Shown here in pieces: positions 1 through 8,729 of a stretch of DNA of 64,000 bases. Below the pieces are notes generated by a model. The model did no database searches. It was not told where the DNA came from and saw nothing but the letters and a program-made list of their open reading frames with translations. The position numbers and the translations under genes are program-made. Position 1 is the first letter of the stretch; the number at the start of each line of letters is the position of its first letter. The DNA is taken from the NCBI RefSeq assembly GCF_963678635.1, contig NC_087071.1, forward strand, positions 16,489,613 to 16,553,612, read 5' to 3'. The stretch comes from Symsagittifera roscoffensis (lineage: Eukaryota; Xenacoelomorpha; Acoela; Convolutidae).

Positions 1-332
1 CCTCACTGAAGCTTCCTTCTCCACTAATATCCACTGCTAAGAGTCTTATCGTGTATTGTTGCCACGATAAGAGGCTTTGTGTTTTTCGTCTCTTGTGCGA
101 CTGTTTTCCACAATATTTGTCGTTGTTCTCTCTTTTTTTGTCCTTTTTCGTCAAAATGGCCGTCTTTTTTTTTATTTCTGAGATATATTCATTGTTTGAT
201 CGAAATTTTAAAAATAAAAATTCTAGAATTTTCCTACCCTCTTTCGCAATACTTTTTCGTTAATAAGGCCTTTATTCGTTTTCTTTCGTGTCGCCGGAAG
301 GTTGCGCTGTGCCTATCTGGCAGAATGGCACA
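1..332 (-). repeat. Truncated 3' LTR of minus-strand Gypsy-type element
   Basis: This stretch matches 16250-16539 almost base for base, beginning near CACTGAAGCTTCC and ending at GGCACA, so the two are the terminal repeats of one element. In element sense (minus strand) the repeat opens with TGTGCCATTCTGCCA at position 332, giving the usual TG start of an LTR. The window begins inside the repeat, so its outer end and the target-site duplication are not visible. A 38-bp segment at 281-318 is missing from the right-hand copy, so the two LTRs have diverged or one was deleted. Confidence 0.75.
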
Positions 333-1102
333 TACTCCCCGGACAAGTCCCCATCAATGTCCCTATTGATCGCATAACACCGGGTTATCGTCAAGTAGTG
401 TTCCAGTTCTCTGTAATCAATCTTACAAATCGCATAAGGAAATGAAATTTATCTACTCCACCTCAACTCACTACGTTTTCACAAATGGCATCGTACTACA
501 TCTCACTGCCTTTCAACGTTTTCACAAAATTTGCACCATGAGTAGTGTCCTAGATAAAATTTCTTTTGTGACTACTTCCGTCGTTTTGCCATAAAACTTC
601 TTTTCGCTCTTTGTGATTAAAAAGTGGGACGTGGCACGGCCACCACCCGTTAAAATTGACTTAACATCACTCACCAAGTATAATCAGTTATTTATGCGGT
701 CCTTTCAATATTAAAACTAAGAAACTCTGTGGCTAGGAAAGTTTTTGAGTTATTCACCCTCTCGAGCGAGTTTACTCAAACTTACCATGTCGCCACACAG
801 TGAAATTTTGTCCTACACAGGTTAAAAACTTCGGTCATGTTTAAATAGGTAAAAATACTCACCTATGTTCTATATATATACATAAGTAGTATAACTGAAA
901 TTCTCTTTCAATAATTTTAACAATTGTAACAATTTTCAAAGTTTGGTTAGACCAAACTAAATCAAAACAAAAAGTTTAATAAATTCAATAATCAAAACTT
1001 GGTTATTTGGTTCAAGTTTTAACACACAAAGACAATTAAGTTTTTCCTCCTTCTCTTCTCTTCTTTGCTCACGTCTTCACTTGTTCTCTTCGCTCATCAT
1101 CT
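333..1102 (-). other. 3' untranslated tail of minus-strand element, with polypurine-tract-like motif
   Basis: No supported gene lies between the last accessory frame and the LTR. The segment is AT-rich, especially 840-1020. In element sense it ends with TTGTCCGGGGAGTA (347-333) directly against the LTR start, the position expected for the plus-strand primer (polypurine tract). Just upstream is GACATTGATGGGGAC. The same pair of motifs closes the plus-strand element at 54920-54947 and also occurs at the pol end (10918-10950), before the macro domain. Confidence 0.55.
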
Positions 1103-1921
1103 TCATTCCATCGCTTCTCCATCCTGATCTTCAGCTTCGCTGTCTTCTAGGACTTTCTCCAGCATGTCCATGGAGTTGCGGGCCGTGCCCCAACTCTCCT
1201 GTTCCAACAGCCTCGGTTTGCAACAAGGTAGCAAGTCCACATTCACCTTTTGCTCCCGGTTCCTGCAAAAGCTGTTGTGAAGACATAGGCTCACATTTCG
1301 TGCTAGGTCAGCTCTTAAGACCTCTTTCTTCTCATCTTCAGTTACACAAGGCGCTCTAGCTACTCGCTTTACCGCCGTGCTGACCGCGTTTCTGTGCGTC
1401 AGGAATGCTCTCTTATAGGCTCCCGGTCCTATATCCAGCTGGAACGATTGATAGTCTTCCGTGTTCCTCGACATGTGACGCTTCGCGCGTTCATACATCC
1501 ATGATGTCATCACTGCACGGAACCAAGGCATCAATCTTTGCCTTGACCATATTCTTTCAATGGCTTTGGGTATTCTCAGAACCTTGCAGGTGGTTCTGAA
1601 AAGATCCAATTCATGACTCATCTTCACGTTGCTCAGCTGTTCAGGAGTCGGCACGGCCGTCTCCTGTTCACTTGTGTCCGCGTTAGCCTCCAACCATCTC
1701 ACTGCCAGCATGGCACTAACCACCACGATTGACACCTGTTGATTCTGATCGGGCAACCCCGTACAGTACAACTCTTCCACGTCCCATACTAGCATCAGAT
1801 TCCCGCATTTGGGGTACCACAACGTCTGCGCCAAGCAGTGGCAAGGATACTCCCCATGGGTTCTCACTATGTTCCTTCGGGTACGATACCCTGAGGCTCC
1901 CAGCAACGGTTCCACCTCCAT
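1103..1921 (-). CDS. Accessory polyprotein, C-terminal segment (unknown family)
   Basis: This is the last open segment of the accessory polyprotein, 272 codons from an in-frame ATG. That ATG is probably internal, because the preceding frame overlaps. It is collinear with 53650-54512 of the plus-strand element. Shared features include the cysteine/histidine cluster HGEYPCHCLAQTLWYP (HGECPCHCLAQTVWYP in the other copy), a following WDVEE, and a helical region ending in LARNVSLCLHNSFC, after which the sequence becomes charged and acidic. No known family is recognised. The Cys-His cluster could bind metal, but that is speculation. A frameshift near 1920 separates it from the upstream segment. Confidence 0.6.
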   Translation of the reverse strand: MEVEPLLGASGYRTRRNIVRTHGEYPCHCLAQTLWYPKCGNLMLVWDVEELYCTGLPDQNQQVSIVVVSAMLAVRWLEANADTSEQETAVPTPEQLSNVKMSHELDLFRTTCKVLRIPKAIERIWSRQRLMPWFRAVMTSWMYERAKRHMSRNTEDYQSFQLDIGPGAYKRAFLTHRNAVSTAVKRVARAPCVTEDEKKEVLRADLARNVSLCLHNSFCRNREQKVNVDLLPCCKPRLLEQESWGTARNSMDMLEKVLEDSEAEDQDGEAME

Positions 1922-2381
1922 CGTCTTTCTCTTCTATGGTGGGGAATTCAGTGGGTAACGCTCCACTCGCTTTCTGCTTCTGGAACTCACTCACATTACC
2001 TTCGTTCAACCTCAGGAACTCTTCACCCACTACGTCTTGCAACTCGCCTTCAAATCTCTTCGGGACTGCGCGAAAGATCTTCGCCAACAAATCATATGAC
2101 CTCTCCGACATTCTGGCCAACCTCACGCACTTTGGCACAGAGAAAAGTTGGTCATTCAACACCTGCTGCGTCCTCGCATCCATCACCACCATGTGCGTAG
2201 GATACCTACTATTGCAATATGGCGCGGAGCTTGAACCCACCAGATATTTTGAACCAGTAGGTTTATGATATGCTTCACTATCCTTCAGATTCATTTCGTT
2301 TTCCAGAGCTTCTCGCCAGCCTCCGATCTTCTGCTCTGTCTGCAATGCTCCAGGGGATACTTCCACGCTGAGGGACGTCAC
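1716..2381 (-). CDS. Accessory polyprotein segment (unknown family)
   Basis: The open frame begins at a GTG, so it is a reading-frame segment rather than an independent gene. Only about 1925-2381 looks like the true coding phase; below 1921 the conserved phase is the neighbouring frame. The segment aligns with 53130-53640 of the plus-strand element through SVPKCVRLARMSERS (SMPKCVRLARMSHHS there) and the preceding HMVVMDARTQQVL region. It is joined to the upstream segment through a frameshift near 2383. I recognise no family. Confidence 0.55.
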   Translation of the reverse strand: MTSLSVEVSPGALQTEQKIGGWREALENEMNLKDSEAYHKPTGSKYLVGSSSAPYCNSRYPTHMVVMDARTQQVLNDQLFSVPKCVRLARMSERSYDLLAKIFRAVPKRFEGELQDVVGEEFLRLNEGNVSEFQKQKASGALPTEFPTIEEKDDGGGTVAGSLRVSYPKEHSENPWGVSLPLLGADVVVPQMRESDASMGRGRVVLYGVARSESTGVNRGG

Positions 2382-2385
2382 TAGC

Positions 2386-3606
2386 TCAAGGGCTCGTCAT
2401 GGTAGAAAATCCCAAGGCTGTGGTCAAGTTTACATCCGTCACCCCATGACAGTCCGCGACCAAATCCATGCCACTCTTATCCGACATGCTCAATCTTCCG
2501 TACAATCGTGCCAGTTGTCGATGCTGTTCGCTCAGCGTAATCAGGCAGTGCCCCAAGTTGCAAACATGTCCGTCCATCCCACAATGTTGAGCTAAGCATG
2601 TGCCTTGCTTCAACCAATTGCTCGATGGACTTTCCTCGGATAGCTCCGTGGATGGGTTGCTTTTCCGCTTCGTCAACCTCATGGCTAGCAGATGGTGTAT
2701 CATGGCCAGATCATGTAGACTCGCGTCATCATCCAGGTCTAACGTGATATCCGCCGTCATGTCCCAGATTAAACCGGCGTTAGGATGAGGACACCACGAA
2801 GACTTCATGAGTTCCCACATCGTTACTAGACTGGTTTTCAAGGGACCGTCCCAAGAACCAGAATCAAAACTCACTTGCCCCTTTAGCTTGGGAAACGAGG
2901 GTTCGACCACTCGTTCTTCTAAGATAATTCCCAGCTTGGGTTGTTCCACCATCAGCATTCCAGTTTCTTTAATCTCTTCAACCCAGAAATTGAGTACTAT
3001 GGCTTGCTCATAGTCGAAGTACGCTTCCCTGGCTTCTTCATTAACGAAGGGATTATACGCTATCCCCGGTATGCCAGACACATATTGGAACGACTTCTGT
3101 CTCCCTAGTGTTGCAAAGTCTTTTTGTCCCCTGACTGCTTCAATCAACTCCCGGTTCACTTTCAATTCTTTGTTGGAATATCTTCTCACTTCTTCCAACT
3201 TGCGACAGCTCTCCATGTCATTCGACTCCCTACTTGGTACAGTCAACGGCATATCCTGATATAGTTTTAGGAATGCCCTAAGGAAGTTTCTTTCGCAATC
3301 AACTCTCTTTTGCCGAATGATCTTTATACATTCTCCCAAAACAGGAGTGGGGATACGATCCACCACGAACCTGACAAAGCAAAGGGCATCCTTGCGCTTA
3401 GCCCATGCTATCGCAGAATCGTCTTTTGAAATCAACGCTCGCACAGCTTCCATCAACTCCAGTTCCTGTTCCCGTGATTTCGAATCATTACTGGCTTCAT
3501 ATTCCGCCTTCTTGATGCCCATCAAGCACCAAGCCAACCGTACTTGCAGGTCAGTTCTCGTGCACGGATGAGCCAGGTACGCTGCCACCGTCACAGGTGC
3601 ATGCAT
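2386..3606 (-). CDS. Accessory polyprotein segment (unknown family)
   Basis: This is a 406-codon open segment. The ATG at 3606 is likely internal, because it overlaps the end of the preceding frame by 56 nt, and the plus-strand element runs through the same point in one phase apart from a TGA. Conserved landmarks against 51974-52852 are QYVSGIPGIAYNPF (QYVSGVMRIAYNPF there) and SSWCPHPNAGLI (PSWCPHPHASLI there). It ends near VNLTTALGF, matched by VNIATALGF at 53110-53140. The protein looks soluble and helical with no signal peptide or clear membrane span. No family is recognised. Confidence 0.6.
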   Translation of the reverse strand: MHAPVTVAAYLAHPCTRTDLQVRLAWCLMGIKKAEYEASNDSKSREQELELMEAVRALISKDDSAIAWAKRKDALCFVRFVVDRIPTPVLGECIKIIRQKRVDCERNFLRAFLKLYQDMPLTVPSRESNDMESCRKLEEVRRYSNKELKVNRELIEAVRGQKDFATLGRQKSFQYVSGIPGIAYNPFVNEEAREAYFDYEQAIVLNFWVEEIKETGMLMVEQPKLGIILEERVVEPSFPKLKGQVSFDSGSWDGPLKTSLVTMWELMKSSWCPHPNAGLIWDMTADITLDLDDDASLHDLAMIHHLLAMRLTKRKSNPSTELSEESPSSNWLKQGTCLAQHCGMDGHVCNLGHCLITLSEQHRQLARLYGRLSMSDKSGMDLVADCHGVTDVNLTTALGFSTMTSP

Positions 3607-6160
3607 CGTCTCGTCGGTCGAAGTATCTCTGGAGGGCCGCCCTCCAAGAATAATCTAGTAGTTTTTCCAATCCGATTTCGTTCGCTTCAGAGGGCAATAC
3701 CGTGCCGTATTCTTTCCGATTTAAGTTAGAATTCTCCGTAAGCCCTTTCAGATATTCCTGCATGGCTGGCTTCTCGCTCCAAGCCAGCAGGTGCCCTCTC
3801 GCGGAGTTCCTCGTTTTCAACATCTCCACATAACCCCCTGCTGGATCTCCCATGTGGACCGATTCCGGCACAGTGACTCGACTGTACTCGACCACGTCGA
3901 GTTGTCCTTCCAGTTTCAATTTGGCCATGTTGGTTCGCGAGGGCCTGTAATCTTCAAGTCCTCCAGATCCACATTGACTGATGATCTCCATCTCTAACTT
4001 AGTGTCTGCCAGGGTTCGTGCTGTCTTCTTTGATTTCATGGCTGTCGTGGTCAGACCTGCCAAGAGCATAGGGGGTATCAGATTCTCTTTTTCTCCCCCT
4101 GTCAGTGCCGCACCATCTCCTTGCCCGCTCTCGCATCTGAACGACCTGCGCTCGTCAGAGAGGCCACCACTGCGCTGGCTTTCGTCTTCACCACTCTCGG
4201 GTTCACGGCTTGACTTCCTGTCTTCCCTTTTAGTCGCTTCAGTCCCTTTCTGGCTCGTCTGACAGGTAATTTCTTTGGCACTGTCTTCTGTAACTGACTC
4301 GGTCAGAACATCCGAATCCATGGAGTTCACTATTTTCTCCAGGACCTCACGCATGATGGGTTGGTTCAATCCCACCTTCATTATGGACTGCGTCCCATAT
4401 CGTCGTATCACGTCCCATGACCTTTCCATGAAATTCACTCGGCTCCAGGTTGCCCCTGTCATGTCTTCTAACTCACTTTGATATCTCTCCCATTCCTCTT
4501 CCGGTAGCGTACTCAGGAAAGATACCCTCATTGAATCTTCGATTTTTCTCCTCCTCGGTGACTCATGGAGCAATCTTTGCGGATCCCTGCTTCGGCACTC
4601 TCTCGCCTGACTTATTGGGTCCATCGGAGATAAGTCAGCCGACGCCTCTTTTGTAGGGGACATGAAAGACGATGGCGTCATCAGCAATAGACTCCCATCG
4701 ACTTCCCCATCGTCGTCTTCACTGAACCGGTGTTCTAGCAAGTCTCTCTCCAACGCTCCTAGATCCGTCTCACCCGGTTTTCCCGTCTTTCCCTCAATGT
4801 CGTTATCGTTATCGTCCTGATCCATCAATTCATCGTCATCTGCATCAGGTTTCGGCTTGGGTCCTGAAGGGCCTTGTCGTTTGTCTATGCCCGAGTCCGG
4901 CCGAGCCGGTACGGTCATGTCTCCTGCGTGATAAAACAATTCATTGTTCACCAGGAATTCTACGGACTCCTCGCCATGTGGTGTCAGGTCCTCTATCGTT
5001 ATGTATGAGCCTCCTCTGCTCTCCTTTGCCACTTCCAGCATCACTACTGTCACTTCTCCTGACCACTTCAGTCTTGATAAGTCATCTGTGGGAGTATACA
5101 CTTCGTTCCACAATTCAGCCGAGACCTCTGGTCTCCTGGAATGTAGTGCCTTGATCTTTTTCCTACTCCAAGCATCAGGAAATGAGAAGTCAAACGTGTG
5201 CGCGGCTGCAACATTCCTGCTGATGAAGCGCGGCTCCATCCCTTCACTCCACTTCAGCATTCTCTTCTTTGCACCACGAGCTGCTCCGATGCGAGGGGCA
5301 ATGACGGGAGATGTGACTCCCAACAACATCCTCCTTATCGGTGGATATCGAGGGCATTGGTCCGGCAGCGGCCTAGACCCAGAAAGCCACGCTTGCTGGT
5401 TCTCTTTCGCGTGTGCATAGGCCTCTGGTAAGAGTGAGACTCTCATAGTCGCTCCTGTATCCTTCACTACTGGTCTCAAATTCCAAAGCTTCGGGTTAAA
5501 CTGGATGTGGGAAAGGTCCTCACGGCCCATTCGGCACTTGAAGTGGTTGTTGAAATCCAATCTTCCGAACAGCCTATCGTCACTGGCTATCCCTCTCAGC
5601 TCCCTCTGCTCTACCCAATTCAGCACGGAACAATCCACGACTGAGACCAGGTTGACATACAACACAGAATTCCTGTATGCCTTGACTTGCACGTCCGGGA
5701 AGGCGAAAGACATCACCGAGCCATACACCACCGTGACGATTTCCCGCAGTCCGTGAATCAGAGCCAACGGATCGATCCGCATCATGACAGCCAAATCTGT
5801 CAGCAAGGGCATGCCACAATACTGCTTACACTCACCCGCATCCGTCGCCACCTTATCTTCTCCCGTGACGCTTCTGTTCTGTTGCAAGAGGTATTGGACC
5901 AGGAGAGTCCTCCAGTCTTTCATCTTGAGCGAGGCGGTTTCCAACTGCGCGTTGAACTCACGACTTGTTCCCTGGAGTTGTTCAGGGTAACGCAACAGCA
6001 CAAGCAAATCACCCAGTCGACCGTAGGTCATGGCAATCAGATTCAGGAGTCCATCCAATCTCAAATCTGCCAACGCTTGGGTGAAAAGGTTCGCCGGTCC
6101 GTTCACGAAATTTTCATGACCAAATGTCACGTATAGGGCTAATATCAGGCCAATCGACAA
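3551..6160 (-). CDS. Accessory polyprotein, large central segment (unknown family)
   Basis: This is an open segment of 869 codons, the longest in the window. It begins at a TTG because a single in-frame TAG (6241-6239) interrupts the frame that continues from upstream. Residues 1-230 hold hydrophobic helices and align with the plus-strand copy at 49200-49810, for example LLVQYLLQQNR (LLVEYLLMQNR there). Around 240-260 the CRMG and PKLWNL stretches match CRMG and PKFWNL at 49915-49985. The middle is strongly acidic, then low-complexity and charged. The last part resembles 50950-51950. No enzyme signature is visible; a structural role is possible but unproven. Confidence 0.6.
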   Translation of the reverse strand: MSIGLILALYVTFGHENFVNGPANLFTQALADLRLDGLLNLIAMTYGRLGDLLVLLRYPEQLQGTSREFNAQLETASLKMKDWRTLLVQYLLQQNRSVTGEDKVATDAGECKQYCGMPLLTDLAVMMRIDPLALIHGLREIVTVVYGSVMSFAFPDVQVKAYRNSVLYVNLVSVVDCSVLNWVEQRELRGIASDDRLFGRLDFNNHFKCRMGREDLSHIQFNPKLWNLRPVVKDTGATMRVSLLPEAYAHAKENQQAWLSGSRPLPDQCPRYPPIRRMLLGVTSPVIAPRIGAARGAKKRMLKWSEGMEPRFISRNVAAAHTFDFSFPDAWSRKKIKALHSRRPEVSAELWNEVYTPTDDLSRLKWSGEVTVVMLEVAKESRGGSYITIEDLTPHGEESVEFLVNNELFYHAGDMTVPARPDSGIDKRQGPSGPKPKPDADDDELMDQDDNDNDIEGKTGKPGETDLGALERDLLEHRFSEDDDGEVDGSLLLMTPSSFMSPTKEASADLSPMDPISQARECRSRDPQRLLHESPRRRKIEDSMRVSFLSTLPEEEWERYQSELEDMTGATWSRVNFMERSWDVIRRYGTQSIMKVGLNQPIMREVLEKIVNSMDSDVLTESVTEDSAKEITCQTSQKGTEATKREDRKSSREPESGEDESQRSGGLSDERRSFRCESGQGDGAALTGGEKENLIPPMLLAGLTTTAMKSKKTARTLADTKLEMEIISQCGSGGLEDYRPSRTNMAKLKLEGQLDVVEYSRVTVPESVHMGDPAGGYVEMLKTRNSARGHLLAWSEKPAMQEYLKGLTENSNLNRKEYGTVLPSEANEIGLEKLLDYSWRAALQRYFDRRDDACTCDGGSVPGSSVHEN

Positions 6161-6238
6161 CTTCCTGATATCCTTGACGAAACTCGCGATCAGGTTCCGA
6201 GATGCCCTCGGATAGCACGTCGACAGGAAGGATGGCGT

Positions 6239-7783
6239 CTATCCCACTCCCATTCCACCCAAGTTGGCATCCGATCGTTCATACTGTGCCCTCGTGGCTA
6301 GCACGTCAGCTTGGAACTTGTCCAGTGACATCGTGTTTACGTCCTGCATCAATTTCAACATCATGCCCCCAGCTAACTCCCGGGCATCAAACAAGTTCTT
6401 CAGATACACGTGTATCTCTTTTATCACTGCCGGCGCATGCTCGAACGCGTCCTCACCCAAGGTGCACAGCCTTGGTGACAAGTACAACCATACCTTGTTG
6501 TGCGGCTTAGTGCGCAAAGCCATTGCCTTGAGATCTTCTTCCGCTGACGTCATGTTCTTCCTGACTGTCATTCCCTGCTCATTCTCGGCATGATCCATCT
6601 GTCTGAACCAGAGATCATCAGTGACCTGTTGTACTAACAGATGATCGTCATCTACCCCTGGTCTTAACTTCAGCAATCTGGCAAAGTTGGACAGCTCCAA
6701 CCCCAGAACCTCATCTAGCACCAATCGAGTTGTGCTAAAATCTTTGAGTCCCTGTATGGTATTGGAAATGTCAGCCCAAACGGCAGGAAGCTCAGATCGG
6801 GACGGGTAGTAATTGTCTGAGTCTACCACTCTGTTCGGGGCAGGAATTATCACGTTGAACCGTCCCTCTGCTATCGTTGTGACCATCGTGTACACAAACT
6901 GAAGGCGTTCTGGCAATGCAGCGTACCCTGGTGACAACACAAAGACCACCTTCACTACATTTTGGGTGAAACGTTGTTTTGCTGCTGTTTCTACCTCAGC
7001 CATCGCCGAGAGCAATGTCATTATCGCCTCCCCTATGACCTCGTTGCTCGGGATCGACCCATCCGTCAGATGTGTCAACAAGCCCCTGCTTTGCAGATGA
7101 TCATTTGAGCCTGCAACCACTATCACCTGCGGCTCCATGCTGACCACCCTTCGTACACTTATCATCATGCCTATTGCCTGTCCCCAGTCCAATTTAGGCG
7201 CCGTCAAGAAAATCACGTCGGGCCAAAAGAGAGAACGGGGCGTATAGAGATAATCGGAACTGGCCACAATCAGATACTTGGCAGCTTTTATATCTAAGGG
7301 ATCATAAGCTGCAAACAGGACGTCGCCTATTGGGGCCTTCAGTTTCCCATATCTCTTGTCATCTCCTTCCACCGTGGTCGTTCGGGGGTAGTCCCTCGAA
7401 TATTCGCCAGGCGTCTGACCGGGTGGTTTAGCAAACTGCCTGTACATCTTGTGATGCTTGTTATTAGGCTTGTTATCTGCCTGAAACTTGCCCTTGCGAA
7501 CAGGTGGCGTCAGTTCCCGGGCTCTCTGTCGGACGTCCGTAAGAGACCGGGTATTCAAAGGTCCAAAGGTATTGTCCTGAGCCAATCCATTCAAGTCTGC
7601 GTGCCGGAGCGTAGTCGTGTAACTGAACTGCTCCTGCTCTGCTAGCAGCCAATCCACGCCCGGTATCCGATATATCGCGACACTGAGGGACTTTCTCCGC
7701 CAATCATTCTCATTGCGTCCTCCCGACACGTCAAGGTATTCATATTTAACTTCGTTGACATGTCCGTCTTGTACTGTCCCCAA
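6239..7783 (-). CDS. Accessory polyprotein segment with degenerate SGNH-like fold
   Basis: 514 codons, opening at a TTG that overlaps the end of the SGNH hydrolase frame by 38 nt in a different phase, so a frameshift (mutational or programmed) lies near 7770. Residues 171-181 (LIVASSDYLYT) and 220-230 (VIVVAGSNDHL) have the spacing and strand-loop look of SGNH blocks I and III, but the block I serine context is altered and no final Asp-x-x-His is seen. The domain may therefore be catalytically dead. The plus-strand element keeps IVAGSDF and FAGMKDHLHAAGLL at the same places, and a later VLDEVLGLELSN matches VLDEVSCLEVSN. The calling as SGNH-like is inference. Confidence 0.55.
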   Translation of the reverse strand: MGTVQDGHVNEVKYEYLDVSGGRNENDWRRKSLSVAIYRIPGVDWLLAEQEQFSYTTTLRHADLNGLAQDNTFGPLNTRSLTDVRQRARELTPPVRKGKFQADNKPNNKHHKMYRQFAKPPGQTPGEYSRDYPRTTTVEGDDKRYGKLKAPIGDVLFAAYDPLDIKAAKYLIVASSDYLYTPRSLFWPDVIFLTAPKLDWGQAIGMMISVRRVVSMEPQVIVVAGSNDHLQSRGLLTHLTDGSIPSNEVIGEAIMTLLSAMAEVETAAKQRFTQNVVKVVFVLSPGYAALPERLQFVYTMVTTIAEGRFNVIIPAPNRVVDSDNYYPSRSELPAVWADISNTIQGLKDFSTTRLVLDEVLGLELSNFARLLKLRPGVDDDHLLVQQVTDDLWFRQMDHAENEQGMTVRKNMTSAEEDLKAMALRTKPHNKVWLYLSPRLCTLGEDAFEHAPAVIKEIHVYLKNLFDARELAGGMMLKLMQDVNTMSLDKFQADVLATRAQYERSDANLGGMGVG

Positions 7784-8684
7784 TGACTAGGATCTGATCG
7801 GTTCTAAAGCAGCACGCTGCCTGGTTCAACTCCCTCCACTGGCACGGCGCTCGTAGACGGTCCGGTTGCTGAAGCTGGGTTGCCATGGCAGGCGGATCGT
7901 TCCTCCTAGACACGGTCTGGGAGTTATTCCGGTTCTGATCAACTGATCTCCCGAGTCGGCTTTCAAGCGGTTGTGTTCTGGGAGGAGGAGCAGTCCCTAG
8001 CCTCTCTCTTACGTTTGAGCTCGGAGCGATGGTTGCAGCTGCAGCCGTCTCCATCGCCAAGGGCCCTAGGCGGTTGACGAGGGATTCGGGCACGCTTGCC
8101 CTTATTCTATCTCCTCCGGTCGAGCTGGTCCGAGCCAGAGAACTGGTCGCCCTCGACTCCTGCTCCACTTCCCTGAATTGCGTCTGAAATACATCATTGA
8201 CCCAGTGTCTCCCTCGGTGGGTGTTGAAATGTATTCCATCTCTGGTAAGCGCCATGTGATCAATCATGCGCAGCATGTTTTCGAGATCCAGAAGTCGCAG
8301 CTCGCCAGGGTTGTTTCTCACCAGACTGCGGATCATTTCGTTCCACCGTGTCACGTTGCCATTCATGAAGTCTGCCACTGTGGTGCCCACCAGCGGGTTT
8401 TGTGGTATCGTGCACAACACTACAAGCCTGGGCCTGTATTTCTCCTTTAGTTCGTTTAAGAGGCATACCAATAGAGGCTCCCACTTGCTCTCCGGAGTCA
8501 CTGGGGCTCTCGAGACGTCGTTGGTTCCCAGCATTATTACCAGTGTATCCAGGTGATTTTCGCTCTGGAATTCCATCATCTTGATGACCTGAGCCACTGA
8601 GGCTCCTCCAAAGGACAGAGTGGTAGTCTGACCATAGACAAAGATATCATTCAGATCCCTCACCAAACTGTCTCCGATGATCAA
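7746..8684 (-). CDS. SGNH/GDSL-type hydrolase domain of accessory polyprotein
   Basis: The open segment of 312 codons carries the signature blocks of SGNH hydrolases: IIGDSL (residues 2-7, nucleophile Ser6), a Gly-rich block II around SFGG (24-27), MLGTNDVS (51-58, Asn55) and DGIHF (149-153, Asp149 and His152). All four catalytic positions are therefore present. The fold supports esterase, acetylhydrolase or lipase activity; the substrate is unknown. The C-terminal third is a low-complexity linker with repeated RLG. The frame is the same as the upstream coiled-coil segment and is separated from it by a single TGA near 8730, so both are parts of one polyprotein. The first codon is TTG, so no independent start is implied. 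Confidence 0.8.
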   Translation of the reverse strand: MIIGDSLVRDLNDIFVYGQTTTLSFGGASVAQVIKMMEFQSENHLDTLVIMLGTNDVSRAPVTPESKWEPLLVCLLNELKEKYRPRLVVLCTIPQNPLVGTTVADFMNGNVTRWNEMIRSLVRNNPGELRLLDLENMLRMIDHMALTRDGIHFNTHRGRHWVNDVFQTQFREVEQESRATSSLARTSSTGGDRIRASVPESLVNRLGPLAMETAAAATIAPSSNVRERLGTAPPPRTQPLESRLGRSVDQNRNNSQTVSRRNDPPAMATQLQQPDRLRAPCQWRELNQAACCFRTDQILVIGDSTRRTCQRS

Positions 8685-8729
8685 GTGGCGACTCCCTGGG
8701 GGAATTACCTGGTCGCTCGTAGCGGAGTT

